Shown: one piece after another, positions 52,746 to 63,951 of the stretch | How positions within the stretch are numbered: position 1 is the stretch's first letter | Layout: the number at the start of each line of letters is the position of its first letter | Source of the DNA: Rhodoferax antarcticus ANT.BR | Lineage (GTDB): Bacteria; Pseudomonadota; Gammaproteobacteria; Burkholderiales; Burkholderiaceae_C | Assembly (NCBI RefSeq): GCF_001938565.1 | Contig: NZ_MSYM01000001.1 | Location: forward strand, 186,001-250,000 | Direction: 5' to 3' | DNA length: 64,000 bases | The notes under the pieces: model-generated | Database searches by the model: none | What the model saw: only the letters and a program-made list of their open reading frames with translations | Told to the model about the DNA's origin: nothing | Translations under genes and position numbers: made by a program

Positions 52746-53720
52746 ATGCTCAGTCCGATGCGTTTGAGACGTTTCGTTTTCAGGATGGTTTGTATGGGGC
52801 TGCTGCTGGCATTGAGCGCCTGCGCTTGGTTGACCGACCAGCAGCGGCTGATTATTTACCGCCCCACCACCAGCCAAGCCCCAGACCTGGCAACTTTACC
52901 CGCTAATACGAAACTCTATTTTGTGGACAGGGCGCCGCCAGCGGCACCAGCGCGCCTGGCGCTGTGGTGGCTTGCCCACCCAGACCCCGCTGCACCCACT
53001 TTGCTGTACCTGCATGGCACGTTTCGGGCTCTGCCGGGCAACCAGGCCAAGATTGAGGCCTTGCGCGCTGCCGGGTTTTCGGTGCTGGCAGTGGACTACC
53101 GAGGCTGGGGGCAAAGCACCTCTATCGTTCCAAGTGAAGACAGCATCCAGCAAGACGCCAGGCGCGCCTGGGCCGAACTGGTCAGGCGCGAGCCGCGCCC
53201 GGCGATGCGGGTGATTTACGGGCACTCCATGGGCAGTGGTGTGGCGGCGACGCTGGCCAGCCACTTGAGCAGCCCGCTGGATTACGGTGCGCTGATTCTG
53301 GAGTCGGCCTTCACCAGCTTTGCCGACATTGCGGCTGAAGCCGGTTTCTGGGCCAGCTTGGCGGCACGCTTCAGCCCGGAACGCTTTGCGTCCATCGAGA
53401 AAATCGAACGCGTTAATGCCCCTGTGCTGATGCTGCATGGCGTAGAGGATCGCAACGTTCCGATGGTGCTGGGGCAACGCCTGTTTGCAGCCGCCAATCC
53501 ACCCAAGCAATGGGTGCAGTTTGCGGGAGCGCACCACAGCGACTTGCAAAGCATCGCGCCAGCCAGTTACCAGGCCACTCTTACCAGCTTTCGCCAGCGT
53601 TATCTGGATAAGTGCGCTGTAACAGCCCCCGTAACGCCAGCACCGCCTCAAGCTGCTGCGCCGACTCAAAATGCACGCCGTGCCAGCCTTGCGCCTGGGC
53701 GGCGTGCACGTTGCTTTTGA
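52746..53720 (+). CDS. Alpha/beta hydrolase lipoprotein
   Basis: 324-residue serine hydrolase with a lipoprotein signal ending LLLALSAC. It has the oxyanion strand YLHGTFRALPGN, VDYRGWGQS, nucleophile elbow GHSMGSG, the acid in GVEDRNVP and the histidine in AHHSDL, so the triad is complete. The last 45 residues extend over the 3' end of the convergent HAD gene and are proline/alanine-rich, which suggests an original stop was lost. AGG lies upstream of the chosen ATG. Substrate unknown. Confidence 0.85.
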   Translation: MLSPMRLRRFVFRMVCMGLLLALSACAWLTDQQRLIIYRPTTSQAPDLATLPANTKLYFVDRAPPAAPARLALWWLAHPDPAAPTLLYLHGTFRALPGNQAKIEALRAAGFSVLAVDYRGWGQSTSIVPSEDSIQQDARRAWAELVRREPRPAMRVIYGHSMGSGVAATLASHLSSPLDYGALILESAFTSFADIAAEAGFWASLAARFSPERFASIEKIERVNAPVLMLHGVEDRNVPMVLGQRLFAAANPPKQWVQFAGAHHSDLQSIAPASYQATLTSFRQRYLDKCAVTAPVTPAPPQAAAPTQNARRASLAPGRRARCF

Positions 53721-54243
53721 GGTCGTCGATGAACAGCGTGCGTGCTGGGTCCAGTGCGTAGCGGCTTTGCAGCAACTGGTAGATGGCCGGTTCGGGCTTG
53801 ATGAGTTGCACATCAGCGGAAAAAATTCCACCGTCAAACCACTTCAAAAACGGGTAGCGCTCCTCCAGCAAGCGGGCGTAGGGCAGCGGCATGTTGGACA
53901 AAAAGTACAAGCCAGTCACCTGATCGGCGCGTTGGCGCTGCTCATGCAGGCGTTGCAGCAGGAGCCGCGTGTCTTCAATGACGGTGAGCCGCTCGCCAAT
54001 GCCGTGCACTAGGTCGTGCATGGCCGGCAGTGGCAGGCCCAGGCGTTGTGCGGTTTGCTCAATCACCGCCTGCTCGTCCAGCGTGCCGCGGTCAAACGCA
54101 TGCCAGTCGGGGTGCGAGAACATCTGATGCGCGAAATGGCGCGCTTGCTCATCCGAGTTCGCCTGCACAGGAAAGGTCTGGCGCAGCAACTGTGCGGGTT
54201 TCCAGGTGAACAGCACCGCGCCAAAGTCAAAAACAAGATTCAT
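53581..54243 (-). CDS. HAD-family phosphatase (YihX-like)
   Basis: 220-residue haloacid dehalogenase-type hydrolase. Motif I is FDFGAVLF, with a glycine where many HAD phosphatases have the second aspartate; the same replacement occurs in the YihX sugar-phosphatase group. Motif II LSNMP, motif III lysine in IKPEP and motif IV FIDDLKSNV are present. Its 3' end overlaps the convergent hydrolase gene by 140 bp. A sugar phosphate substrate is plausible. Confidence 0.85.
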   Translation of the reverse strand: MNLVFDFGAVLFTWKPAQLLRQTFPVQANSDEQARHFAHQMFSHPDWHAFDRGTLDEQAVIEQTAQRLGLPLPAMHDLVHGIGERLTVIEDTRLLLQRLHEQRQRADQVTGLYFLSNMPLPYARLLEERYPFLKWFDGGIFSADVQLIKPEPAIYQLLQSRYALDPARTLFIDDLKSNVHAAQAQGWHGVHFESAQQLEAVLALRGLLQRTYPDNAGESW

Positions 54244-54273
54244 GGCGTTGATCGACCTGGGCGGGGCGGTCGC

Positions 54274-55079
54274 TTATTCAGGGTCATAAAAAGGCGGCCA
54301 GGGCGCGTCGGGGGACGCATCGGCCAAGGTGGCGGGTAGCGTCACCGGCACTCGGTTGCGCTCGGTCACCAGGCCGATGGCCTGCGCGGTCATGTCGGGC
54401 CAGGTTTCACAGGCGTGCCCGGCGCTGGGGCAAAACTGCGCCGGGCGGTCCAGGTACAGGCGCAGGCCACCGCTGGCATCCTGGGTGCGGCGCATGGCGT
54501 CGCTCCAGCGCGCGGCATAGGCCAGCAACTCGGGCCTGGCACGGGTGAGCGCCTGCACCTGCTGCTCAGGCTCGCGGTTGACCCACTGCTGGGTTTGCAA
54601 ATCGATGGGCGGGCGGATGTCGATCCAGCTGCCTTGCCCGGGCAGATCCTGGCCAAAGGCGCGCTGCGTTCCCAGCATGAATATTCGGGCACAAAACAGG
54701 TCGCAACGGCCCATGACGGTCATGCGCACCGAGCGCCCTTGCAGGCGCGGGCTGAGCATGTCCACCCCCAGCGTGCGCTCGGGCCGACCCAATGCATTGA
54801 CAAAGACGATGTGGCGAACGCGGCGCTCGGGATGGTTGGCATCGGCACGCACGGCCCCGGCATCGTCGGGGTGCGCAAACTGCGCCAGCAAGGTGCCAAA
54901 CCAATGCGCCAGTCGGCCGCTGACAAAAATGGTGTCTCCTGCACGCACATAGTGGCTCTGCGGGTCGGCAGATACGGGTGCGGTCTGGGCGGCACTCGCC
55001 CCAAGCGCCAGACAACCGGTGACGCCAACCGCCACGGCCAGCCAGTGGGTCCGCCAGGCAAAGGGCCGAAACACCTTGC

Positions 55080-55083
<4 letters not shown>
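54274..55083 (-). CDS. Periplasmic protein of unknown function
   Basis: 269 residues with a signal peptide (WLAVAVGVTGCLALGASAAQ). The mature part contains HYVRAGDTIFVSGRLAHWFG and a two-cysteine MGRCDLFCARIFMLG segment plus CPSAGHACETW, so disulfide bonds are likely. I recognise no family. It overlaps pgi by 4 bp and must be translated with it. Confidence 0.7.
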
Positions 55084-56648
<1,565 letters not shown>

Positions 56649-56649
56649 G

Positions 56650-57597
56650 TCAGTTCCCTAGCAAAAGTTGATCCAATTTGGCGGCATCGGTGCAAAACGC
56701 CCGAATGCCCTCGGCGAGCTTCTCAGTCGCCATCGCGTCTTGGTTAAGGGCAAAGCGGAAGCTGGCTTCGTCATAGTTCACCGGCGCTAAATCAATCGCC
56801 TGCGCGGCCTGCGCGTCCAACGTGCGCAGCAAGGGTGCCTTGCTTTGGGCCAGCGTGGCCAGCAGCTCCGGGCTGATGGTGAGCAAATCACACCCTGCCA
56901 GCGCGGTGATCTGGCCCACGTTGCGAAAGCTCGCACCCATCACCTCGGTGGCGATGCCAAACTTTTTGTAGTAGTTATAAATCTCTGTCACCGACTTCAC
57001 GCCGGGGTCGTTGGCGCCGCTGTTGTCGGCTTCCACCCAGGTGGCACCGGCTGATTTTTTGTACCAGTCGTAAATGCGGCCAACAAACGGTGAAATCAGT
57101 TGCACCCTGGCCTGGCCGCAGGCCACCGCCTGGCAAAACGAGAACAGCAGCGTGAGGTTGGTGTGAATGCCACGGCGCTCCAGCGCGGCGGCGGCCTGAA
57201 TGCCTTCCCAGGTGGATGCCACCTTGATCAGCACCCGATCAATATGAATGCCTTGCGCCTGATACAGCTCAATGATGCGCTCGGCACGGGTGATGGTGGC
57301 ACTGCTATTAAAACTCAAGCGCGCATCGACTTCGGTGGACACCCGCCCCGGCACGATGGCCAAGATTTCGCAGCCAAAACGCACCAGCAAACGGTCGGTG
57401 ATTTCATCGGGCGCACGGCCCTGAAACTGCGCCACAGTGTCGGTCAGTAGCGCGCGGTACTCAGGCTTTTGCACCGCCTTGAGAATCAGCGACGGATTGG
57501 TGGTGGCATCCTGCGGCTGGAAACTGGCCATTTGCAGAAAGTCACCGGTGTCAGCGACCACGGTGGTAAATTTTTTGAGGGCGTCGAGTTGGTTCAT
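56650..57597 (-). CDS. tal: Transaldolase
   Basis: Moves a dihydroxyacetone unit between sugar phosphates in the pentose phosphate pathway. The start at 57597 ([19 protein letters not shown]) matches the family N-terminus; the frame is open 66 codons further but that stretch covers the intergenic control region. The 315-residue protein has [10 protein letters not shown], the Schiff-base lysine in [12 protein letters not shown] and [12 protein letters not shown]. It is upstream of pgi in the same operon. Confidence 0.96.
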   Translation of the reverse strand: MNQLDALKKFTTVVADTGDFLQMASFQPQDATTNPSLILKAVQKPEYRALLTDTVAQFQGRAPDEITDRLLVRFGCEILAIVPGRVSTEVDARLSFNSSATITRAERIIELYQAQGIHIDRVLIKVASTWEGIQAAAALERRGIHTNLTLLFSFCQAVACGQARVQLISPFVGRIYDWYKKSAGATWVEADNSGANDPGVKSVTEIYNYYKKFGIATEVMGASFRNVGQITALAGCDLLTISPELLATLAQSKAPLLRTLDAQAAQAIDLAPVNYDEASFRFALNQDAMATEKLAEGIRAFCTDAAKLDQLLLGN

Positions 57598-57771
57598 GCG
57601 GCCATTATCCGACCACCGCTTGACAACCGACGCACCCGGTTGACGTGCCTGCCACCACCGACACGCCTGCATCCCCCTGCATCCGCCAGCTTTAGCCAGC
57701 GTCAGCCCAAGCTGTCCACCCAGGCGTGCGTTCTTCAACAGCCTGACAGCTGGTGCGCAGCGTTGCGGTGA

Positions 57772-57809
57772 AGTTACCGAGTTACAGGAAAGCATGAAAC
57801 CAAGTTACA
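57772..57809. promoter_or_regulatory. AGTTAC direct repeats upstream of zwf (candidate HexR site)
   Basis: AGTTAC occurs three times: 57772, 57780 and 57803 (the last two as AGTTACA). HexR half-sites resemble TTACA, and hexR is next to zwf, so these may be its binding sites in the tal/zwf divergent region. Confidence 0.4.
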
Positions 57810-57846
57810 GTGACAAACCATTTCACTCCCTTACCTGTTCAGTACC

Positions 57847-59301
57847 ATGAGTTTTGACCTTGTCCTTTTTGGCGGCACCGGCGATTTGTCTTGGCGCAAG
57901 CTGATGCCCTCTTTGTTTCAGGCCTTCAAACACGGTAGTTTGCCTGCGGGTGCGCGCATCATCGGTATTGGCCGGGATGATTTGAGCGATGAACGCTACC
58001 GGGCGCTGATTGCCTCGCGCTTCGAGCATGTGGAGCTGGAAAAGCGCCCCAGCACGCAGGAATTTGACCGCTTTGCGGCATTGCTGGAATTCGTCAGCAT
58101 GGACCTGTCCAAGCCCGAGCATTACGCCCACTTGAAGACCAAGCTGGCGCAACGCCAGGCAGACACGGTGGTGATGTATCTGGCCACCGCGCCGAATCTG
58201 TTTGCCACCATCGCCGAGCAACTCGGCGCTGCGGGCCTGAACACGCCACACACCCGCATCGTGCTGGAAAAGCCGCTGGGCCATGACTTGGCCAGTAACC
58301 GCGCTATCAACCAGACGGTGGGCGAGTCGTTTACCGAACAGCAGATCTACCGCATTGACCACTACCTGGGCAAACCCGCCGTGCAAAACCTGTTTGCGCT
58401 GCGTTTTGGCAATGCATTGTTTGAGCCATTGTGGCGGCGCGAACACATTGCCAACATCCAGATCACCCTGCCCGAGCAACTCGGCGTGGAAAAACGCGGT
58501 GCCTTTTACGAGACCACCGGGGCACTGCGTGACATGGTGCAAAACCACGCACTGCAGCTCTTGTGCGCCATTGGTATGGAGCCACCGATCAACGCGCACG
58601 CCAGCGCGATTCGTGATGAGAAGCTCAAAGTCTTGCGCTCACTCAAACCCTGGACGCCTGAAACGCTGGCACGCGACGTGATTCGTGGCCAATACAGCGC
58701 CGGGGCCATCAACGGCCAGGCGGTGCCGGGCTACCGGGCAGAGCCGGGCGTGAGCCCGACCAGCACGACCGAGACGTTTGTCGCCATTCGCACCGAGATC
58801 GCCAACTGGCGCTGGGCCGGGGTGCCGTTTTACATTCGCACCGGCAAACGCCTGGCCGGGTGCGACTCGCGCATTGTGGTGAACTTCCGGCCGACGCCAC
58901 ACGCCATTTTCAACACCCAAATTGGCATGGCCAACCAGTTGGTGATCAACCTGCAACCCAAGGACGGACTGGAGCTGCACTTGTTGGCACAAGCGCAGGA
59001 CAAGCGGCAAAACTCGAACAATCTGGCGCCCGTGCAACTGGACCTGGACTTTGACAAACGTTTTGGCACCGAGCGCGTGGGTGCGTATGAGCGACTGCTG
59101 CTTGATGTGATCGACGGGCGGCTGAACCTGTTTGTGCGCAGTGATGAGCAAGAGGAAGCCTGGCGCTGGGTCGAGCCCATCTTGAACCACTGGCGCAGCG
59201 ATACCCAAGGGCCGCGCCTTTACGCCAGCGGCACCTGGGGGCCGAGCGCTACCAGCACCATGATCGCCCGGGATCACTTTTGCTGGAATGAAGAATGCTG
59301 A
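57847..59301 (+). CDS. zwf: Glucose-6-phosphate dehydrogenase
   Basis: First step of the oxidative pentose phosphate / Entner-Doudoroff routes. The 484-residue protein has the coenzyme-binding LFGGTGDLSWRKLMPSLF, substrate-binding RIDHYLGKPAVQN and catalytic-histidine region. It is divergent from tal-pgi and 15 bp before hexR. Length matches the family. Confidence 0.96.
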   Translation: MSFDLVLFGGTGDLSWRKLMPSLFQAFKHGSLPAGARIIGIGRDDLSDERYRALIASRFEHVELEKRPSTQEFDRFAALLEFVSMDLSKPEHYAHLKTKLAQRQADTVVMYLATAPNLFATIAEQLGAAGLNTPHTRIVLEKPLGHDLASNRAINQTVGESFTEQQIYRIDHYLGKPAVQNLFALRFGNALFEPLWRREHIANIQITLPEQLGVEKRGAFYETTGALRDMVQNHALQLLCAIGMEPPINAHASAIRDEKLKVLRSLKPWTPETLARDVIRGQYSAGAINGQAVPGYRAEPGVSPTSTTETFVAIRTEIANWRWAGVPFYIRTGKRLAGCDSRIVVNFRPTPHAIFNTQIGMANQLVINLQPKDGLELHLLAQAQDKRQNSNNLAPVQLDLDFDKRFGTERVGAYERLLLDVIDGRLNLFVRSDEQEEAWRWVEPILNHWRSDTQGPRLYASGTWGPSATSTMIARDHFCWNEEC

Positions 59302-59316
59302 GGCTGGAGCACCTTC

Positions 59317-60165
59317 GTGCTTGACCGTATCCGCGCCTGCCTGCCATCGCTGGCCCCAGCCGAGCAGCGTGTGGCCGAGTTGGTGCTGGCAGACCCACGC
59401 AGCTTTGCGCTGCTGCCGGTGAGCGCGCTGGCCGACCGCGCCCATGTGAGCAAACCCACGGTGGTGCGCTTTTGCCGCAGCGTGGGTTATGACGGGCTGG
59501 CTGACTTCAAACTCAAGCTGGCTGGCAATGTGAGCGAGGGCGTGCCCTTCATCCACCGCAGCGTGAATGTGGATGACAAGACCAGCGACATCATGGTCAA
59601 GGTCATCGACAACACCGTGGCGGCGTTTCTGAAATACCGCAACGAGGCCTCGGCCAGTGCCATTGACAAAGCCGTGACAGCGTTGACAGCGGCCTACCAT
59701 GCCGGGCGACGCATCGAGTTTTTTGGCGTGGGCAACTCCGGCATCGTGGCGCGGGACGCGCAACACAAGTTCTTCAGGCTGGGCATCAACGGTGTGGCCT
59801 ACAGCGACGGCCATATGCAGGTGATGAGTGCCTCCCTCATGCAACCCGGCGACTGCGTCATCGTCATCAGCAACTCGGGCCGCACCCGCGACTTGATGGA
59901 CTCGTGCGACATTGCCCGCAAAAACGGCGCCACCACCATCGTCATCACCGCCAGCGGCTCACCGCTGGCTGCGGCTGGCGACATTCACCTCGCCGCTGAC
60001 CACCCGCAAGGCTACGAGCACTACAGCCCGATGGTGTCGCGCCTGCTGCACCTGATGATCATCGACATACTGGCCACCGCGCTGGCACTGCGCATCGGCA
60101 GCGACAAGCTCCAGCCGCTGCTGCGCGAGATGAAGGCCAACCTGCGCAACAAGCGCTATGCCTGA
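59317..60165 (+). CDS. hexR: HexR-like transcriptional regulator (RpiR family)
   Basis: 282-residue regulator with an N-terminal helix-turn-helix (LADRAHVSKPTVVRFCRSVGY, in two parts) and a C-terminal SIS sugar-phosphate-binding domain (IEFFGVGNSGIVARDAQH, VISNSGRTRDLMD). In proteobacteria HexR represses zwf and related genes and is released by KDPG. It starts with GTG; GGAG lies about 8 bp upstream. It is in an operon with zwf. Confidence 0.9.
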   Translation: MLDRIRACLPSLAPAEQRVAELVLADPRSFALLPVSALADRAHVSKPTVVRFCRSVGYDGLADFKLKLAGNVSEGVPFIHRSVNVDDKTSDIMVKVIDNTVAAFLKYRNEASASAIDKAVTALTAAYHAGRRIEFFGVGNSGIVARDAQHKFFRLGINGVAYSDGHMQVMSASLMQPGDCVIVISNSGRTRDLMDSCDIARKNGATTIVITASGSPLAAAGDIHLAADHPQGYEHYSPMVSRLLHLMIIDILATALALRIGSDKLQPLLREMKANLRNKRYA

Positions 60166-60168
60166 TCT

Positions 60169-60230
60169 TATAAGCCAAATTGGCCTCTAGCCCTTGCTGG
60201 TAAAGCGCGGGTAGCTCTATTAACTATAGC
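60169..60230 (-). repeat. Dispersed palindrome copy q
   Basis: On the minus strand: AGAGCTACCCGCGCTTTACC then AGCAAGGGCTAGAGGCC and an AATTTGGCTTATAAG tail. It abuts the hexR stop. Confidence 0.88.
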
Positions 60231-60670
60231 GTTTGAGGTTTAGCTAGCGGCATTTCTTGTGCCGCCAAGCTGGCGTACTGGGCAGCGCCCACCAAGCACG
60301 CAGCCACATTTCCCGCCAATTCAAGTCTGACACCTTTTGTCCCCTAGGTTATTCAAAGTGCAACTCTTTTACTTTGCGCACGGCCGCAAACGCTTACGCA
60401 ATAAGAACTTGCCTATTTTCCCGACACTGGCAAAGTTTTATTGACACTTTGTCGACGCGTTTGTGACCCATCTATTTTCTTCTGCGAGAAGAGGAGTCGG
60501 TAATGTGGGTCAACACACCGACGCATCGCCTATCCGAATGCAGACTGCAGCTGTCGCTTTCGAAATTGTTCAGCCGTTCAACCCTCGATTTGGGGAGCGC
60601 GACTTCTCTGCCGCAGGAACTTTCCAGCTTTTGGACTCTTGTGCTCATCAAAACATCCAAGGAGATGCCC
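60231..60670. other. Intergenic stretch with no recognisable gene
   Basis: About 440 bp. Short frames occur on both strands but none has a family I recognise or a clear ribosome-binding site. TTGACA at 60440 could be a -35 hexamer with no good -10 behind it. Confidence 0.5.
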
Positions 60671-60742
60671 ATGAATCGATTTCCACCCCATCCGCATCGC
60701 CGTGGCAAACCCGAGCAGCGCGGCGGGTTGCCCGATTTCTAG
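60671..60742 (+). CDS. Possible 23-residue basic peptide
   Basis: MNRFPPHPHRRGKPEQRGGL plus PDF, preceded by AAGGAG with a 6-bp spacer, which is the only reason to suspect translation. Rich in Pro, Arg and His. No known family. Confidence 0.3.
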   Translation: MNRFPPHPHRRGKPEQRGGLPDF

Positions 60743-60929
60743 CAGCGACGCCGTCAGACCCCGCTTGACGACCGACCTGCTCCGTAAAGGCAGCGTTTGG
60801 CATGTAGGCGCCGGCCAACATCGCTACGACCAAATGACCGATAGGCCCCAGCGCAGGTCCGGTCGACGACGACTGCGAACCCGCCCGAATTGGAATCATC
60901 CACAACCCACTGATTGAAGGAGCTTCACC

Positions 60930-61151
60930 ATGCAAACAGATTCTTACCTTATCCCCGCCCTTTTCATGTTCACTTTCATAGCGGCCATTGCGGCGGCCAT
61001 CTACCAGTACTTCAAGGCCAAAAAGGCTAAAACTAAGCACATCCAGTCCGCGCAAGCCAAGGCACTTGGCGAGCGGCCAGGTGAGCGGCACGGCGGCATT
61101 TTCACGGCGCATGCGGCCAAGGTCGAAGAAGAGAAAACAAAGCATCCGTAG
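60930..61151 (+). CDS. Small single-pass membrane protein, unknown
   Basis: 73 residues, with AAGGAG 8 bp before the ATG. A membrane helix (IPALFMFTFIAAIAAAIYQY) is followed by a lysine-rich cytoplasmic tail (FKAKKAKTKH) and a charged C-terminus. No family recognised. It lies in a poorly coding region between hexR and galE. Confidence 0.5.
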   Translation: MQTDSYLIPALFMFTFIAAIAAAIYQYFKAKKAKTKHIQSAQAKALGERPGERHGGIFTAHAAKVEEEKTKHP

Positions 61152-61692
61152 CGCAAGGCGGCTGGGCGGCAGGCCCCTTGCCGAGATCTGGGGTCCGCTG
61201 GTCTGATCTTGACGCCAGCTACATCAAATGCATGAGGCGTACGCAATACCACTTGAACCACCGCCCTTGGTTGCGTTGCAAGAATATCAGGTGATAAAAG
61301 ACCCGCTGGACACGCCTTTATGCAACATGCGGCGCACCCGATCTCATAAAGAAAATCAGCTTCCAGCCCTTATTTTTAGAGCGCGAGAAGCTCTCTTAAC
61401 TATAGCAAAAGCAGCGTTGCTCGCGGCAACCTTGATCGGCGCACAGGCCGATCAACCTGCTCGAGTTGTTAGGGTGTTCAGCTTTTCCAACCAGAGTTCA
61501 GGATGGGCGTGAAAGCTTGCGTCGAAACGCGGTAATTTCAGTAAGACAAGCTGCAATGTACGCAAACGCACGCCCACCCACCGAAAAACAGAGCATCATT
61601 TCAAAGTTGTCTGATCTGCTTAAGCAAGCGTTTTTCGGCTCCAGACAATCCGTCTAAACTCAAGCTGTCCCTTCATTTTTGCGATACCTACC
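61152..61692. other. Intergenic stretch before galE
   Basis: About 540 bp. It holds a diverged dispersed palindrome and a possible 33-residue frame (61559-61657, MYANARPPTEKQSIISKLSD onward) without a convincing ribosome-binding site. No other feature is seen. Confidence 0.5.
61344..61408 (-). repeat. Dispersed palindrome copy r (diverged)
   Basis: On the minus strand: GAGAGCTTCTCGCGCTCTAA then AAATAAGGGCTGGAAGC and a TGATTTTCTTTATGAG tail. Confidence 0.75.
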
Positions 61693-62712
61693 ATGATTTT
61701 TATCACCGGCGGAGCAGGCTACATCGGATCACACACCTGCGTTGAACTGCTCAGCGCAGGCGAACAAGTGACGGTGTTTGACAATTTCAGCAACAGCCAG
61801 CCCGAGGCATTAAAACGCGTCGAGCGCATCACGGGCAAGACCGTTCACTTTGTTGAAGGCGACATTCGCGACCAGGCGGCGCTGCAGGCGGCCTTGCAAG
61901 CCAGTGGCGCCAAAGCGGTAATCCATTTCGCCGGGCTCAAGGCGGTGGGTGAGTCGGTGGCACAACCGCTGCGTTATTACGACAACAATGTGTTGGGCAC
62001 TTTGAAGCTGCTGCAAGCGATGCAGGCCTGTGAGGTGAAAACGCTGGTGTTCAGTTCCTCGGCCACTGTTTACGGCGACCCGCAGCGCCTGCCGCTGACC
62101 GAAGACCACCCCTTGTCCGCCACCAACCCGTATGGCCAGACCAAGCTGGTCATTGAGAACATGCTGCGCGACTTGTTAGCTAGCGACCCCAGCTGGCGCA
62201 TTGGCATCCTGCGCTACTTCAACCCGGTCGGTGCCCACACCAGCGGCCTGATCGGTGAAGACCCGCAGGGCATTCCGAACAACCTGATGCCGTTTGTGGC
62301 GCAGGTGGCAGTGGGCCAGCGCGAGTCGCTCAACGTCTGGGGCAATGACTACGCCACGCCGGACGGCACTGGCGTGCGTGACTACATCCACGTCGTCGAC
62401 TTGGCCCTAGGCCACTTGGCCGCACTCAAAAAAATGCAGGCTGACGATGCACAGAGCTTTGCCGTCAACTTGGGCACCGGCGTCGGTTACAGCGTGCTGG
62501 ACATGGTGCGTGCGTTTGAGGCGGCCAGCGGCCAGCCGGTGCCCTACCAGATCTCACAGCGCCGCGCGGGCGATGTTGCCGCCTGCTACGCCGACCCGGC
62601 CTATGCCAGCAGCCTGCTGGGCTGGCAGGCCCAGCGCGATTTGCAGACCATGTGTGTCGACGCCTGGCGCTGGCAACGCGGCAACCCGCAGGGCTATGGC
62701 AGCGCCAGCTAA
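61693..62712 (+). CDS. galE: UDP-glucose 4-epimerase
   Basis: Interconverts UDP-glucose and UDP-galactose. The 339-residue short-chain dehydrogenase-type protein has the NAD-binding [15 protein letters not shown] at the N-terminus, [10 protein letters not shown] with the catalytic serine/threonine, and the YGQTK (YxxxK) pair. It heads what looks like a sugar-nucleotide operon for surface polysaccharide. Confidence 0.95.
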   Translation: MIFITGGAGYIGSHTCVELLSAGEQVTVFDNFSNSQPEALKRVERITGKTVHFVEGDIRDQAALQAALQASGAKAVIHFAGLKAVGESVAQPLRYYDNNVLGTLKLLQAMQACEVKTLVFSSSATVYGDPQRLPLTEDHPLSATNPYGQTKLVIENMLRDLLASDPSWRIGILRYFNPVGAHTSGLIGEDPQGIPNNLMPFVAQVAVGQRESLNVWGNDYATPDGTGVRDYIHVVDLALGHLAALKKMQADDAQSFAVNLGTGVGYSVLDMVRAFEAASGQPVPYQISQRRAGDVAACYADPAYASSLLGWQAQRDLQTMCVDAWRWQRGNPQGYGSAS

Positions 62713-62763
62713 ATCAATTTTTATCGGGAGTTTTCAACATGACAAGATGCAGAGGTATTCACC

Positions 62764-63867
62764 ATGGCTAAAGGCATGATTCTGGCCGCCGGGCAAGGTA
62801 CCCGCGTGCGGCCACTGACCAAAGACTTGCCCAAGCCGATGATTCCGATCCTGGGCAAACCGGTGATGGAGTACCTGATCGAGCACCTGGCCCGCTACGG
62901 CATCACGGAAATCATGGTCAACGTGGCATTTAACCACCACAAGATCGAACAGTATTTTGGCGACGGTCACCGCTGGGGCGTGCAGATCGGGTACGCCTAT
63001 GAAGGAGTGCGCGAGCAAGGCGAAGTCGTGCCCAAGCCGTTTGGCTCAGCCGGTGGCATGCGGCGTATCCAGGACTTCAGCGGTTTTTTTGACGAAACCA
63101 CCCTGGTGCTGTGCGGTGACGCCATCATCGACCTGGACATTGGCGCGGCCCTTCACGAGCACAAGGCCAAGGGCGCGATTGCCAGCGTGGTCACGCTGGA
63201 CGTGCCCCTGAACGAAGTGGAAAACTACGGCGTGGTGGTGGCCGATGACAATGGCCAGATCCTGTCTTTTCAGGAGAAGCCCAAGCCTGCCTGCGCCAAG
63301 TCAACCGCCGCCAGCACCGGCATCTACCTCTTCGAGCCCGCGGTGCTGGACCTGGTTCCCCCAGGCGAGGTTTACGACATCGGCTCACAACTGTTCCCGC
63401 AGTTGGTTGAGAGTAAGGCACCGTTCTTTGCACAAAAGCGCTTTTTCAACTGGATCGACATTGGCCGCGTCAGCGACTATTGGGCGGTGACGCAGCGGGT
63501 GCTGCGTGGCGAGGTGGCGCAGATGAACATGCCCGGGCGCGAAATCAAACCAGGCATCTGGGTGGGGTTGAACGTGCAGATTCCGTGGGATGAGGTGACC
63601 ATTGAGGGGCCGGTCTACATCGGCTCCAGCGTGCGCGTGGAGCCGGGCGCCCGCATCATCGGCCCAAGCTGGATTGGGCACGGCTGCCACATCCGCTCTG
63701 GCGCCAAGGTGGTGCGCAGCATTTTGTTTGAGTACACCCGCATTGCCGCTGACATGCAGTTCAAGGAAATGATTGTCTCGCCCACCTACTGTGTGGACCA
63801 GTCCGGCGAAACGCTGTACCGCGGCGACGAAACTGCGCAGCTGCGCTGGGGCGATTCACGCGCCTGA
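62764..63867 (+). CDS. Sugar nucleotidyltransferase with left-handed beta-helix tail
   Basis: Makes an NDP-sugar from a sugar 1-phosphate. The 367-residue protein has the N-terminal nucleotide-binding MILAAGQGTRVRPLTKDLPK, PFGSAGGMRRI, a metal-binding LCGDAIIDLD and EKPKP, then a C-terminal hexapeptide helix (VYIGSSVRVEPGARIIGPSW). It resembles mannose-1-phosphate guanylyltransferase or glucose-1-phosphate transferases; the exact substrate is not certain. Confidence 0.85.
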   Translation: MAKGMILAAGQGTRVRPLTKDLPKPMIPILGKPVMEYLIEHLARYGITEIMVNVAFNHHKIEQYFGDGHRWGVQIGYAYEGVREQGEVVPKPFGSAGGMRRIQDFSGFFDETTLVLCGDAIIDLDIGAALHEHKAKGAIASVVTLDVPLNEVENYGVVVADDNGQILSFQEKPKPACAKSTAASTGIYLFEPAVLDLVPPGEVYDIGSQLFPQLVESKAPFFAQKRFFNWIDIGRVSDYWAVTQRVLRGEVAQMNMPGREIKPGIWVGLNVQIPWDEVTIEGPVYIGSSVRVEPGARIIGPSWIGHGCHIRSGAKVVRSILFEYTRIAADMQFKEMIVSPTYCVDQSGETLYRGDETAQLRWGDSRA

Positions 63868-63951
63868 TGTACCTATGCGCGTGTGGCCGTCGCACTGCGC
63901 CCGCAGGCCACGCCAATGTCTCCTATTGATCTTCGCTTTGAACCCACCACC

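Noticed and set aside
57598..57795. 66-codon N-terminal extension of transaldolase
   Set aside because: The sequence has no homology to the family, and the conserved N-terminus begins at 57597. The stretch is the tal/zwf control region.
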